From Actinomyces sp. UMB0138 (GTDB taxonomy: Bacteria; Bacillota; Negativicutes; Veillonellales; Veillonellaceae), in contig NZ_PKMC01000002.1 of assembly GCF_002849225.1 (NCBI RefSeq), positions 248,001 through 312,000 on the forward strand: a stretch of DNA of 64,000 nt. The letters run 5' to 3'. The position numbers and the translations under genes were made by a program. Each line of letters begins with the position of its first letter. The stretch's first letter is position 1. The notes below the pieces were generated by a model. It had not been told where the DNA came from and did not search any database. It worked only from the letters and a program-made list of their open reading frames with translations. Of this stretch, positions 36,459-44,518 are shown in pieces.

Positions 36459-37510
36459 GCGGGGCTGGAGCCTTTTTGCTGCAGCGTTTCTATGACGAAT
36501 ACGTCTTTAGATAGGGCAAATTTGTCCCTGCTTTGAAGCGTCGCTTTGGCGCCCTCGGACAGGCGGCGGCCCCCCACAAACGTGCCGTTGGTGGAACCTA
36601 GATCAGATATTTGGAAGGTTCCGTCCGGTAGCACGTCGATCTGGGCATGCTTTCGTGATACGTCCGAATTTCCCCCCATGTGGATGTCGCAGGTGGCGGA
36701 GCGGCCTATGACAGCTTGCCGCATCCGCGCTATTGCCATGCGTCCATCGCGTATGCGAGTGACGGTGAAGGCGGTGCGTTCTGGAGCGGGAGCGCTAACA
36801 GGGGTAGGTTCTTTTTCCTGAGGAACTTTCAAAATTGTGGCATCACCTGCTGGGATGACGGTTGCATCATCCGGCGTCGGGGAGGGCTGCTGGGGCTTTG
36901 TCGCAGCAGGTAACTGAAGTTTTGTTGCAGGTGCGGCGGCGGAAGAAGAGGTAGCCGAATCTGAAAAGGCCTGCCAAATGAATTGCCGCATCTTGTCAGG
37001 CGAGGGCGCAGGCGAGGCGAACGCGTAATCGCGCAGTGGCGCCAGGGCGCGGGCGTGCGAAGGAACAGCCTTGATTAGTGCGTTTATTAGCTGCCCTAGA
37101 CTGTCGCGCCCAGATTTGTCGATGATCAGCGAGGTGATCAGGATGAAGCTGGCAAGTTTTGTATCGGGGGCGATCAACACGTGCCTAGGGGCGAACAGGA
37201 GGCCTTTGGGGTTTACGTGGTTGTTAGTGCACAGTTCAATGGCGTCGCAGGCGGTGAGGAGGAGGTTGCGGGCGAATCCTTCGGTGATGTGTTTGCCCCG
37301 CAGTATGCCTTTTAGCGGTAACAGGTCAGTGGCGTTGTAGTAAAGGAAGCTGCCTTTTTCGGTAGTTTCGTAACGAAAAGTGGCGAGCAGATCAGATGGG
37401 TCTCCTGCTAGCCATTGCGCCGCCAGATGATCTAGGGGCTGGGTGGCGGGCAGCGTTACGGTGAAAGTGACGGTGCCGGTAGAACGATCGGTGTTCAGCT
37501 TTGTTTTCAT
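36440..37510 (-). CDS. FHA-domain protein of the type VII secretion locus
   Basis: A 356-residue protein with no membrane span. The C-terminal FHA domain (about residues 255-345) has the phosphothreonine-binding motifs GRSATCDIH, DVSRKHAQI and LGSTNGTFVGG, so it should bind a phosphorylated partner, probably made by the kinase encoded divergently beside it. The N-terminal 200 residues (YYNATDLLPLKGILRGKHI and VNPKGLLFAPRHVLI) resemble the pseudokinase-like DUF6382/EssB-N region known from other FHA proteins of such loci, which is inference. An Ala/Pro/Thr-rich linker (about 195-250) joins the two. Its start is 254 bases from the kinase start, so the two share a divergent promoter region. Confidence 0.85.
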   Translation of the reverse strand: MKTKLNTDRSTGTVTFTVTLPATQPLDHLAAQWLAGDPSDLLATFRYETTEKGSFLYYNATDLLPLKGILRGKHITEGFARNLLLTACDAIELCTNNHVNPKGLLFAPRHVLIAPDTKLASFILITSLIIDKSGRDSLGQLINALIKAVPSHARALAPLRDYAFASPAPSPDKMRQFIWQAFSDSATSSSAAAPATKLQLPAATKPQQPSPTPDDATVIPAGDATILKVPQEKEPTPVSAPAPERTAFTVTRIRDGRMAIARMRQAVIGRSATCDIHMGGNSDVSRKHAQIDVLPDGTFQISDLGSTNGTFVGGRRLSEGAKATLQSRDKFALSKDVFVIETLQQKGSSPAKNWRA

Positions 37511-37764
37511 TGGTCTTCACGAAGAATGCAATAAACGTGTGCAGCGCTATCGTATACGCCTTGTCAGGTTAGATGCGAGAAAGGATTTCTCAGGTGCAGG
37601 CGAGCAGACGCACATCACATTCACGTCTGGCTACTTTTCGCCTTCCGTTCACTTTAACTTAACCGAAAGACGGTAGTTTTCCTCTGTATGTCCGCTGGGC
37701 CTTTTGAACCTATGCGGCTGGCGCCAGCAGGACTTAGGTAAATACATACATCTAGGGGAGCACT
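37511..37764. promoter_or_regulatory. Divergent promoter region of the T7SS operon
   Basis: 254 non-coding bases between the FHA gene (minus) and the kinase gene (plus), which must hold both promoters. AGGGGAG at 37754-37760 is the ribosome-binding site of the kinase GTG start. No operator or clear -10/-35 pair could be assigned. Confidence 0.5.
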
Positions 37765-39501
37765 GTGGTCGCAACGGACACAGTAGTGGGCAAACGCTAC
37801 AAGATCCTGACCAAGATTGGTTCGGGCGGAATGTCCGAGGTCTACTTGGCCATTGACTCGTCGCTGAATAAACAGTGGGCAGTAAAGCAGATTAAGAACA
37901 TGTCGGATGCTACTCGCCGCGACATGGTGGTCAGGTCTCTTACTGTGGAAGCGAATATGATCAAGCAATTTGATCACCCTGCTATCCCGCGCATCGTTGA
38001 CCTGATCGAAGAATCCGGTTCGCTGTTCGTAGTAATGGATTACGTGGAGGGGCGGACCTTGGCGCAGATCCTGAAGGATGACGGCCCTTTAGAAGAAGAC
38101 CAGGTTGCTGACATCAGTATTCAGCTCTGCGACGTGTTGGATTACTTGCACAGGCGCAAACCCCCGGTAGTTTACCGCGATATCAAACCGTCGAACATCA
38201 TGGTCACTCCGGATGGGACGGTAAAACTCATCGACTTTGGTATTGCTAAAGAGGTCGGCTCCCCGGAAAGTAGCGAGGCTTTACTTGGCGACTCCCGGGA
38301 ACTGGGTACCCCCGGCTTTGGTAGCCCGGAACAGTTCAAGGATGCTAAGAGCGTGGATACGCGTAGCGACATTTATTCGCTCGGCGCCACCATTTTCTAC
38401 CTGCTCACTGGTAGGCACCCAAAGAACGATGGGCTGGTTCCGCTGCGGCAAGTTGACCCCGACCTAACACTGGGATTCGAGCGAATCGTTGGCAAGGCCA
38501 CCCAGAAGGACCCGCAACTGCGTTACCAAAATGGCGCAGAAATGGCTTACGCCCTCGCGCATTACAAGGAAGCCGACGACGAATACCAGCGTGGCCTTGC
38601 GGGACGATGGTGGAAATTTTTGGGAACCCTTATTGCGGCTGGGGTTTGTTTGGCACTAGCGCTAATTTGTTGGGGGCTTGGGTACTGGGCGAATTCGCGC
38701 GATTTCAACGCGCTGATGCAAACGGGCGATCAGATTTCTGAGAAGGATGAAGCACTGCAGTACTACTTGAAGGCGGCTGACGTAAAACCGGCGGATCCCG
38801 ATCCCTACTATTCACTGATGGACCGCTTTACCGCGGATAATCGTTTTGATGGGGATGAAGAACGCACCTATAACTCTGCCCTAACCGAACATTCGAAGTC
38901 CCTGCAAAAAGATCAACAGTCCTGGTCGCAGCTAGCTTTTGATACCGGAAAACTCTACTGGTACTACTACGCTGACCAATCCCTTTTGGGGGATGAGGCT
39001 AATGGCCTGAACATGAACGACGAACAGCTGGTTCGGTATGCGCGAATTCGAAACGCTTCAAAGTGGATGCACTATGCGGCAGACGACAAGATGTTCAAAA
39101 ACAATCGCATTGCTTCCGTGTATGCCGACATCGCAGATTTCAACTCCCAGATTGTGCCGTTGATCAACGAGGGATCAGATGCCGGCCATTACAAGCCCTA
39201 CTTCGGGTCCTTGCAGCGGCTAGTAGATATCGCTTCAGAAGAAAATAACTCGGTGGTAAAGCTCGAGGTGGCCAACTTTGTACTGGATGCCTTGCAGGTG
39301 TACCCGCGCAACTTCAGGGCCGACAAGGTAGCCATGAACGACATGACGTCTCTTGAGAAGAAAGTAGAGACCATGGCCCGTAAGGTAACCCCCACAACTG
39401 ACCACCTAGAGAAGCAGAAGAAGAAGGCGACGAAGGCATTCGGGCCGACCAAGGCAGCAATCGAGAACGCTTTCGTGGACGTAAAAGGGGAGGCCAAATG
39501 A
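37765..39501 (+). CDS. Membrane Ser/Thr protein kinase with extracytoplasmic helical domain (EssB-like layout)
   Basis: A 578-residue protein. Residues 1-265 are a PknB-type kinase with all key residues visible: glycine loop GSGGMSEVY, Lys in AVKQIK, catalytic loop YRDIKPSN (Asp about residue 139, with HRD as YRD), DFGIAKE, and the activation-segment end GTPGFGSPEQ. One membrane span lies near 286-310, followed by about 265 residues outside, helical and TPR-like (EALQYYLKAADVKPADPDPYYSL). EssB of firmicute T7SS has the same order, pseudokinase-span-extracellular helices, so this may be an active counterpart of EssB; that is inference. There are no PASTA repeats. Start is GTG with AGGGGAG upstream. 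Its stop overlaps the next start by four bases (ATGA). Confidence 0.9.
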   Translation: MVATDTVVGKRYKILTKIGSGGMSEVYLAIDSSLNKQWAVKQIKNMSDATRRDMVVRSLTVEANMIKQFDHPAIPRIVDLIEESGSLFVVMDYVEGRTLAQILKDDGPLEEDQVADISIQLCDVLDYLHRRKPPVVYRDIKPSNIMVTPDGTVKLIDFGIAKEVGSPESSEALLGDSRELGTPGFGSPEQFKDAKSVDTRSDIYSLGATIFYLLTGRHPKNDGLVPLRQVDPDLTLGFERIVGKATQKDPQLRYQNGAEMAYALAHYKEADDEYQRGLAGRWWKFLGTLIAAGVCLALALICWGLGYWANSRDFNALMQTGDQISEKDEALQYYLKAADVKPADPDPYYSLMDRFTADNRFDGDEERTYNSALTEHSKSLQKDQQSWSQLAFDTGKLYWYYYADQSLLGDEANGLNMNDEQLVRYARIRNASKWMHYAADDKMFKNNRIASVYADIADFNSQIVPLINEGSDAGHYKPYFGSLQRLVDIASEENNSVVKLEVANFVLDALQVYPRNFRADKVAMNDMTSLEKKVETMARKVTPTTDHLEKQKKKATKAFGPTKAAIENAFVDVKGEAK

Positions 39502-39878
39502 GCTCCGCACAGTGGCAGACCGTAGCTGGCATTTTTCTTGCGTTAGCCATTGTGCTTGCGCTTATAGCCGCCTACCTATACCGCAAACTCGATATTGCGC
39601 AGGTGCGCGATTCTAGGAACGGCAAGCGGATGGCCGAGGAGATTAGCAAGCTTCGCAAACAGCGCCGGGGCACCTGGGCGGTAGCAGCCGAAGAAGTAAC
39701 CAGTCTGCGGCCAAAACCGCAGCAAATCCAGGTTCATTCTGTAGACGAACCAGCCATTGACCCCGATGAAGATAAGACTTCACTGGCCGGGGAAGGCCTG
39801 GTCCAGGAAGTAGACGACGAGGGCGTAACCTCGCTTGCCTCTTCCGGCTCCACGGCTGTAGTGGGAAGGGAAGAATAA
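39498..39878 (+). CDS. Small single-span membrane protein of the T7SS operon
   Basis: A 126-residue protein with one N-terminal span (about residues 5-28, QTVAGIFLALAIVLALIAAYL) followed by a short basic segment and a cytoplasmic-looking acidic tail (VDEPAIDPDEDKTSLAGEG and VDDEGVTSLASSG). The Thr-Ser pairs in acidic context (DKTSL, GVTSL) could be phosphorylation and FHA-docking sites, which would fit the kinase and FHA proteins beside it. Not recognised as a known family. Starts inside the kinase stop (ATGA) and its TAA shares one base with the next ATG, so production is coupled to both neighbours. Confidence 0.78.
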   Translation: MSSAQWQTVAGIFLALAIVLALIAAYLYRKLDIAQVRDSRNGKRMAEEISKLRKQRRGTWAVAAEEVTSLRPKPQQIQVHSVDEPAIDPDEDKTSLAGEGLVQEVDDEGVTSLASSGSTAVVGREE

Positions 39879-42800
39879 TGTTGTTGACTCGCCGCTTTGT
39901 ACTGGCAGCTTTAACGTCGTTTCTGCTCGCACTAGGATCACTGGCCGCATTGGGATTTAGTGCGCTCGCGGCAGATGAACCGACGCCTGGAAACATTGCT
40001 GAACCTTCCTCGCAGGCGTCTACTACCAAGGAGCCAACTTCCCCTAATTCGCCTAAGCCGACAAATTCTCCTGCGAAGGTGAAACCCATCCTGGGAGTGT
40101 CTTTGTACACCAAGGAAGGTAAGGTTATCCGACCATATGAAGGCAAAACGTTGAGGGGCGGGCAAGAGATCTATGTTGGCGCCACTGTAAGAGACGAATA
40201 CTTCCAGGATTTTGACAAGAAGCGGCAGGATAATCGCGACGTAGTTGAAGTGGGTATGAAAGGCGAGGAGGTGGAAGAGTGGGCTACCCTGTCCTCAATA
40301 CATTTCCTGAAGAAGTCCGATGATCCCCTTACTTACTGGACACCGGCTACCTCCACAGATCACCTTGCCAGGTTTGTTGTGCCAAATAAAGCGGACGGCA
40401 CGAAGTTGACCTTTACGGCTAGGCCCGCTGAGGCGATAGTTAACCAAGACGGGTGGGACGAAAAGACGAACAAAACTGTGTCGGCTGTAGTCGATGCCGT
40501 TGCTCCTAGTTTTACGGGCATCGTGTATATAGTAGAAGGGAGCGACGAGCCTCTTCGTGAAGACGGACAGGAAATAACTGTCACCGGCCCCCGCCGTATT
40601 CGGGTAGCTGCCGAAGATCAGGTGCCTGAAGGAGTAGCTACTGGGCATGCGGATCCGATCAGAGACCCGAAAATAACTGCAAGCTACGCAGGTAGCCCGT
40701 TACATGTTGAAAAAAATAAGCAGTTCAACTACGACATTGTGCTGTCCAAGCCGGGCAAGTACGAGCTTCGCCGTCTAAAAATAAGCGCCACCGACAAGGC
40801 GGGTAACCGGAACACTAAAACTGCAGCTACGATTCGCGAACGGAATATGAATGATATTCCCTTCCCAAGTTCTATTCAGATTAGATCGAAGGAAAAATCT
40901 GACGTCCAGGTAGTAGTGGACAAGAAGATAGTTGCTGGCAAGCGTGCATCCCAAGCTGACGTTCCTACCTATGTTGCCCGCGATTCTAGCGTGTACGTGC
41001 GGTCGCAGAAACAGGAGTTTGCGGACAAGATTGAAGAGCTGCGCACCACGCTAGTACAGCATCAGTCGGAGTCCGAGAAGATTAATCTGCTTAGGGTAAC
41101 GCGCGAAGAGGGCGAGCCGGGCGAGGTAGTTGGTCCGGTAGATGTGTGCCCAGTAGAAAAAGACACCGAACTACCTAAGCTGAACCCAGACGGCTATTAC
41201 TACTACAAATGCCCCGACAAGATATTTGGATCGGTGAAGTCCCCAGATACCGACATGAAGCAGCGAAACGGTAAATACACCTTCTCGCCCTCAGACGAAG
41301 AACCGTTGGGACTTTTCAACCCAGGGTCGGTGATCCTTGACGGGAAAAAACCGCAGGTGAGCTTCAAGAACGGGCCGTCCCAATCCGGCGACAATAAATT
41401 CATTCCGAAGATCCCCAAGCTGAAAATCAAGGACAATCCGTACCAGAACCTTTCTGCCATGGTGGTCTCGCAAACGGAGGGGTCAACTCAGTACGCGTTC
41501 TATTTACAGGATGAGCTGCCGGAAGGGCAGCTGAAAGACAAGCAGAAGAATGGGGCTGACCGTTTTTCGGACACCCCAAACACCTCGGGTCTGAACAAGG
41601 CGACATTGCGGGTAGAACTGCCTGCCCCTAGAGACTTGACGGGAAAGGAGATTGGTCCCGCAAAGACATTGACACCCGACAATCCTGGAGGCGAGCTTGT
41701 GGGGCCCGACAGGAACAACTTGGCGGCCTTCCAAATCGATGCAGAGGGTTTGTACAGGATGGATCAGATCAAGGTCCACATCGCTGACAACGCCGGCAAC
41801 GTGCTAGAGGTGCCCATGGCAAAGATCCTGGGTGACAAGGTCAAGTATGACGTACTGGTGGTAGACCGCCGCGAGACCTCGGTGCAAGGTGCGCAGGTGA
41901 GGGTGCAGAAGGCTAAAGGAACGCCTGAATCGTCGAATCCAGAGCTGTATTACCGCGGCGACGTAAACATAAGCTACACCGTTTCTGACCGCTGGTTCCC
42001 GTTGTATGTGACGCAAGAGAATCTGCCTGCGGATTTCTTTTCAATTGAGCTGAAAGAGCACCCCAAAGACCCAGCTAATCGATATCAGGTGGTGCCGCAA
42101 AAGTTTAGCTTTAACGAATTTGTGCAGGTAGAGGGCGACAGGTGGCAGCTTGACGGGATTAAGCTGCCAAGGGCAAAAGATAACCCGAAGATGCCAAAGG
42201 AGGGCGCATACAACCTGAAGTGGGCCTATCGCGGATTCGCTGAAGAGAAGACGGAAGGTAGCGTCGAAAAATCCTTCACCATCGATTACACCGGCCCGAA
42301 ACTAGGGAAGTTGCAGGTAAGCCCCACCGAGGTGGTACATGCACCATGGATTTTCGCTTCTTCGACTTTCGAAGCAACACTGGGGGAAATTGAGGATACC
42401 GTCTCTGGTATTGACGATAAAGCACTCGGATTCAAGTACTACGAATCTAATATGGCTGACTCTGCTAAGCCTGCGCTAGGTTTTTCTAACGTACTTGCAA
42501 ACCAAGAGCGCAACCCCAAGCCAAAGTTGCAGTACAAAGCCGTGAAAGCGGACATGATTGGTACTGCTACTTTCCGGATGAGTGGTGACAGTCAGAGGTT
42601 GCGTTTTGATCAGACCGCTATTGGGCTAACTGACAAGGCAGGCAATCCCGCCGACACTGGTTACCTTGGAGAATTCAAGGATTCTAATTTGCCCACTGAC
42701 AAGCAAGGCAAGTGTCCGGTGGGAGTTGTTGTAGACAAATCTGCTCCAACAGTAGAGGTTGCCTTTGACAATAACAATGCGCGTAACCAGAAGTATTACA

Positions 42801-44509
42801 AAGCTGACCGAACAGCCACGGTGACCGTCAAAGAATCTAACTTTGACCTGCTGCGCAAGCTAGACAGGGCGCAGGTGGTAGTTACCAACAGCCGCGACGG
42901 CAATACCTTCACCGTGCCTGTAGAGCAGTTCGAAAACCCGTCAGGTGACAAGATGACGTGGGTGTACCGGCACCGCTACGACGCGGATGGTAACTGGAAG
43001 CTACGTGCGGAAGTTACTGATCTAGCTGGGCGCAAGTCGAATGCGGTCGAGGACGAATTCGTCCTCGACAAGCTAGAGCCCCAGCTGACAGTCACTTTTG
43101 ACAATAACCACCCCACCAACGGCATGTACTACAACCACCCGCGTACCGCCACGGTGACGATTGTTGACCGCAACTTCTCGCAGGCCGATTCCCCGGTTGT
43201 GGTGCAGGCCCGAGACGATGCGGGGAAGCCAACCGGGGCGCCCTCGGGCAGTTGGGCGAAGACGGGTAAGGACACCTGGAGCATGCGCATTCCGTTTACG
43301 GGCGAATCCCACTACGCGCTGCTGGCGAAGTCTACTGACATGGCAGGAAATGCGGCCCGCGAAGTAAAGGAACCCGAATTTGTCATTGACACGACCAAAC
43401 CCGAGATAAAAATCGGTGGAGTCGAAAACCTTACAGCCTATTCTGGAACGGTACGGCCGACGGTGGTAGCTGACGACACTAACCTGGACCATTCCAGGGT
43501 CGAATACAGGCTGAATGGCAACTACCGCGGAGCCGTTACCGACCTGCTAACCAGGACAAAGGAATCGGACAACCACGAAGAGATAATCTATGACGATTTC
43601 GATCGCGACCCCAAGATAGATGACATCTACCAGCTAAATGCCAAGGTCACAGACATGGCCGGCAATTCCACGGAGGTAATGAAGACCTTCTCGGTAAACC
43701 GTTTCGGCTCTACCTACCTATTTGAGGGAAATACCGGCAACCTGCGCGGCAAATATTTGGACGCGCCACAAAACGTCCAAGTCACAGAGGTGAACGTATC
43801 CGGCCTCGAAAATAACCTGACCCAGGTGCAGGTAGCCAAGAACGATCAGCTGCAAACGCTTAGCCCCGAATCGTATTCCCGCATTGGGCAGACCACCAAG
43901 GCAGGGTGGAGTGCTACCAAATATACGATTCCCGCAAAGCTGTTCAATAAGGCTGGCTACTACCGCGTGCTCCTCTCTTCCATAGACAAGGCAGGCAACC
44001 TGTCGCAGAACACCATGGATAAGAAGAACGAAGCGCACAATGCCACGGCGGAACTGAAGTTTGCCATAGACAAACAGAAACCGCAGGTGCGCACCGGAGC
44101 ACTTGAATCCAACAAAGTGTACTACGACGAGTCCAAGGACATCGACGTCAATGCGAAAGACAACTTGGCGCTGTCCGCAGCACAGATCGAGGTCGACGGA
44201 CAGGTAGTGCGCACATGGGACGGCGCCGAGCTGGACAAGAACGTTCCCGCGTACAAGCTGGCAGCGGACGCTCAGCCCCACGACATCACCTTGCGAGTGC
44301 AGGATAAGGCAGGCAACGAGTCGGTGGCCTCCTACTCCAACGTGGTAGTTGCAAGGAGCTTCTGGCGTTACCTTCTAGCCAACCCGCTACTACTAGCCGG
44401 TGTCCTAGTAGGCGCAGCATTGGTGGGAATCGGACTGATTGCACTGATAGTCGCCCTGGTGCGCCGCCGCCGCAGGCTGGCCTACCGGCACAACCCCTTC
44501 GGCGTATAG
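39878..44509 (+). CDS. Giant Ig-like-repeat type I membrane protein of the T7SS operon
   Basis: A 1543-residue protein. A signal peptide (residues 1-32, ending SALAADEP) is followed by about 1450 extracytoplasmic residues and one C-terminal span (about 1497-1522), then a short basic tail (RRRRRLAYRHNPFGV). The outer part has at least four bacterial Ig-like modules, each opening DKSAPTVEV, DKLEPQLTV, DTTKPEIKI or DKQKPQVRT and containing ATDKAGN or DMAGN motifs typical of Ig-like repeats. There is no LPXTG-type signal. By position and size it may be the envelope-spanning part of the secretion machine, a role played by EsaA in firmicutes, though no sequence similarity to EsaA is evident. It overlaps the preceding gene by one base; nine bases separate it from the ATPase gene. 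Confidence 0.85.
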   Translation: MLLTRRFVLAALTSFLLALGSLAALGFSALAADEPTPGNIAEPSSQASTTKEPTSPNSPKPTNSPAKVKPILGVSLYTKEGKVIRPYEGKTLRGGQEIYVGATVRDEYFQDFDKKRQDNRDVVEVGMKGEEVEEWATLSSIHFLKKSDDPLTYWTPATSTDHLARFVVPNKADGTKLTFTARPAEAIVNQDGWDEKTNKTVSAVVDAVAPSFTGIVYIVEGSDEPLREDGQEITVTGPRRIRVAAEDQVPEGVATGHADPIRDPKITASYAGSPLHVEKNKQFNYDIVLSKPGKYELRRLKISATDKAGNRNTKTAATIRERNMNDIPFPSSIQIRSKEKSDVQVVVDKKIVAGKRASQADVPTYVARDSSVYVRSQKQEFADKIEELRTTLVQHQSESEKINLLRVTREEGEPGEVVGPVDVCPVEKDTELPKLNPDGYYYYKCPDKIFGSVKSPDTDMKQRNGKYTFSPSDEEPLGLFNPGSVILDGKKPQVSFKNGPSQSGDNKFIPKIPKLKIKDNPYQNLSAMVVSQTEGSTQYAFYLQDELPEGQLKDKQKNGADRFSDTPNTSGLNKATLRVELPAPRDLTGKEIGPAKTLTPDNPGGELVGPDRNNLAAFQIDAEGLYRMDQIKVHIADNAGNVLEVPMAKILGDKVKYDVLVVDRRETSVQGAQVRVQKAKGTPESSNPELYYRGDVNISYTVSDRWFPLYVTQENLPADFFSIELKEHPKDPANRYQVVPQKFSFNEFVQVEGDRWQLDGIKLPRAKDNPKMPKEGAYNLKWAYRGFAEEKTEGSVEKSFTIDYTGPKLGKLQVSPTEVVHAPWIFASSTFEATLGEIEDTVSGIDDKALGFKYYESNMADSAKPALGFSNVLANQERNPKPKLQYKAVKADMIGTATFRMSGDSQRLRFDQTAIGLTDKAGNPADTGYLGEFKDSNLPTDKQGKCPVGVVVDKSAPTVEVAFDNNNARNQKYYKADRTATVTVKESNFDLLRKLDRAQVVVTNSRDGNTFTVPVEQFENPSGDKMTWVYRHRYDADGNWKLRAEVTDLAGRKSNAVEDEFVLDKLEPQLTVTFDNNHPTNGMYYNHPRTATVTIVDRNFSQADSPVVVQARDDAGKPTGAPSGSWAKTGKDTWSMRIPFTGESHYALLAKSTDMAGNAAREVKEPEFVIDTTKPEIKIGGVENLTAYSGTVRPTVVADDTNLDHSRVEYRLNGNYRGAVTDLLTRTKESDNHEEIIYDDFDRDPKIDDIYQLNAKVTDMAGNSTEVMKTFSVNRFGSTYLFEGNTGNLRGKYLDAPQNVQVTEVNVSGLENNLTQVQVAKNDQLQTLSPESYSRIGQTTKAGWSATKYTIPAKLFNKAGYYRVLLSSIDKAGNLSQNTMDKKNEAHNATAELKFAIDKQKPQVRTGALESNKVYYDESKDIDVNAKDNLALSAAQIEVDGQVVRTWDGAELDKNVPAYKLAADAQPHDITLRVQDKAGNESVASYSNVVVARSFWRYLLANPLLLAGVLVGAALVGIGLIALIVALVRRRRRLAYRHNPFGV

Positions 44510-44518
44510 AGGACAAAC

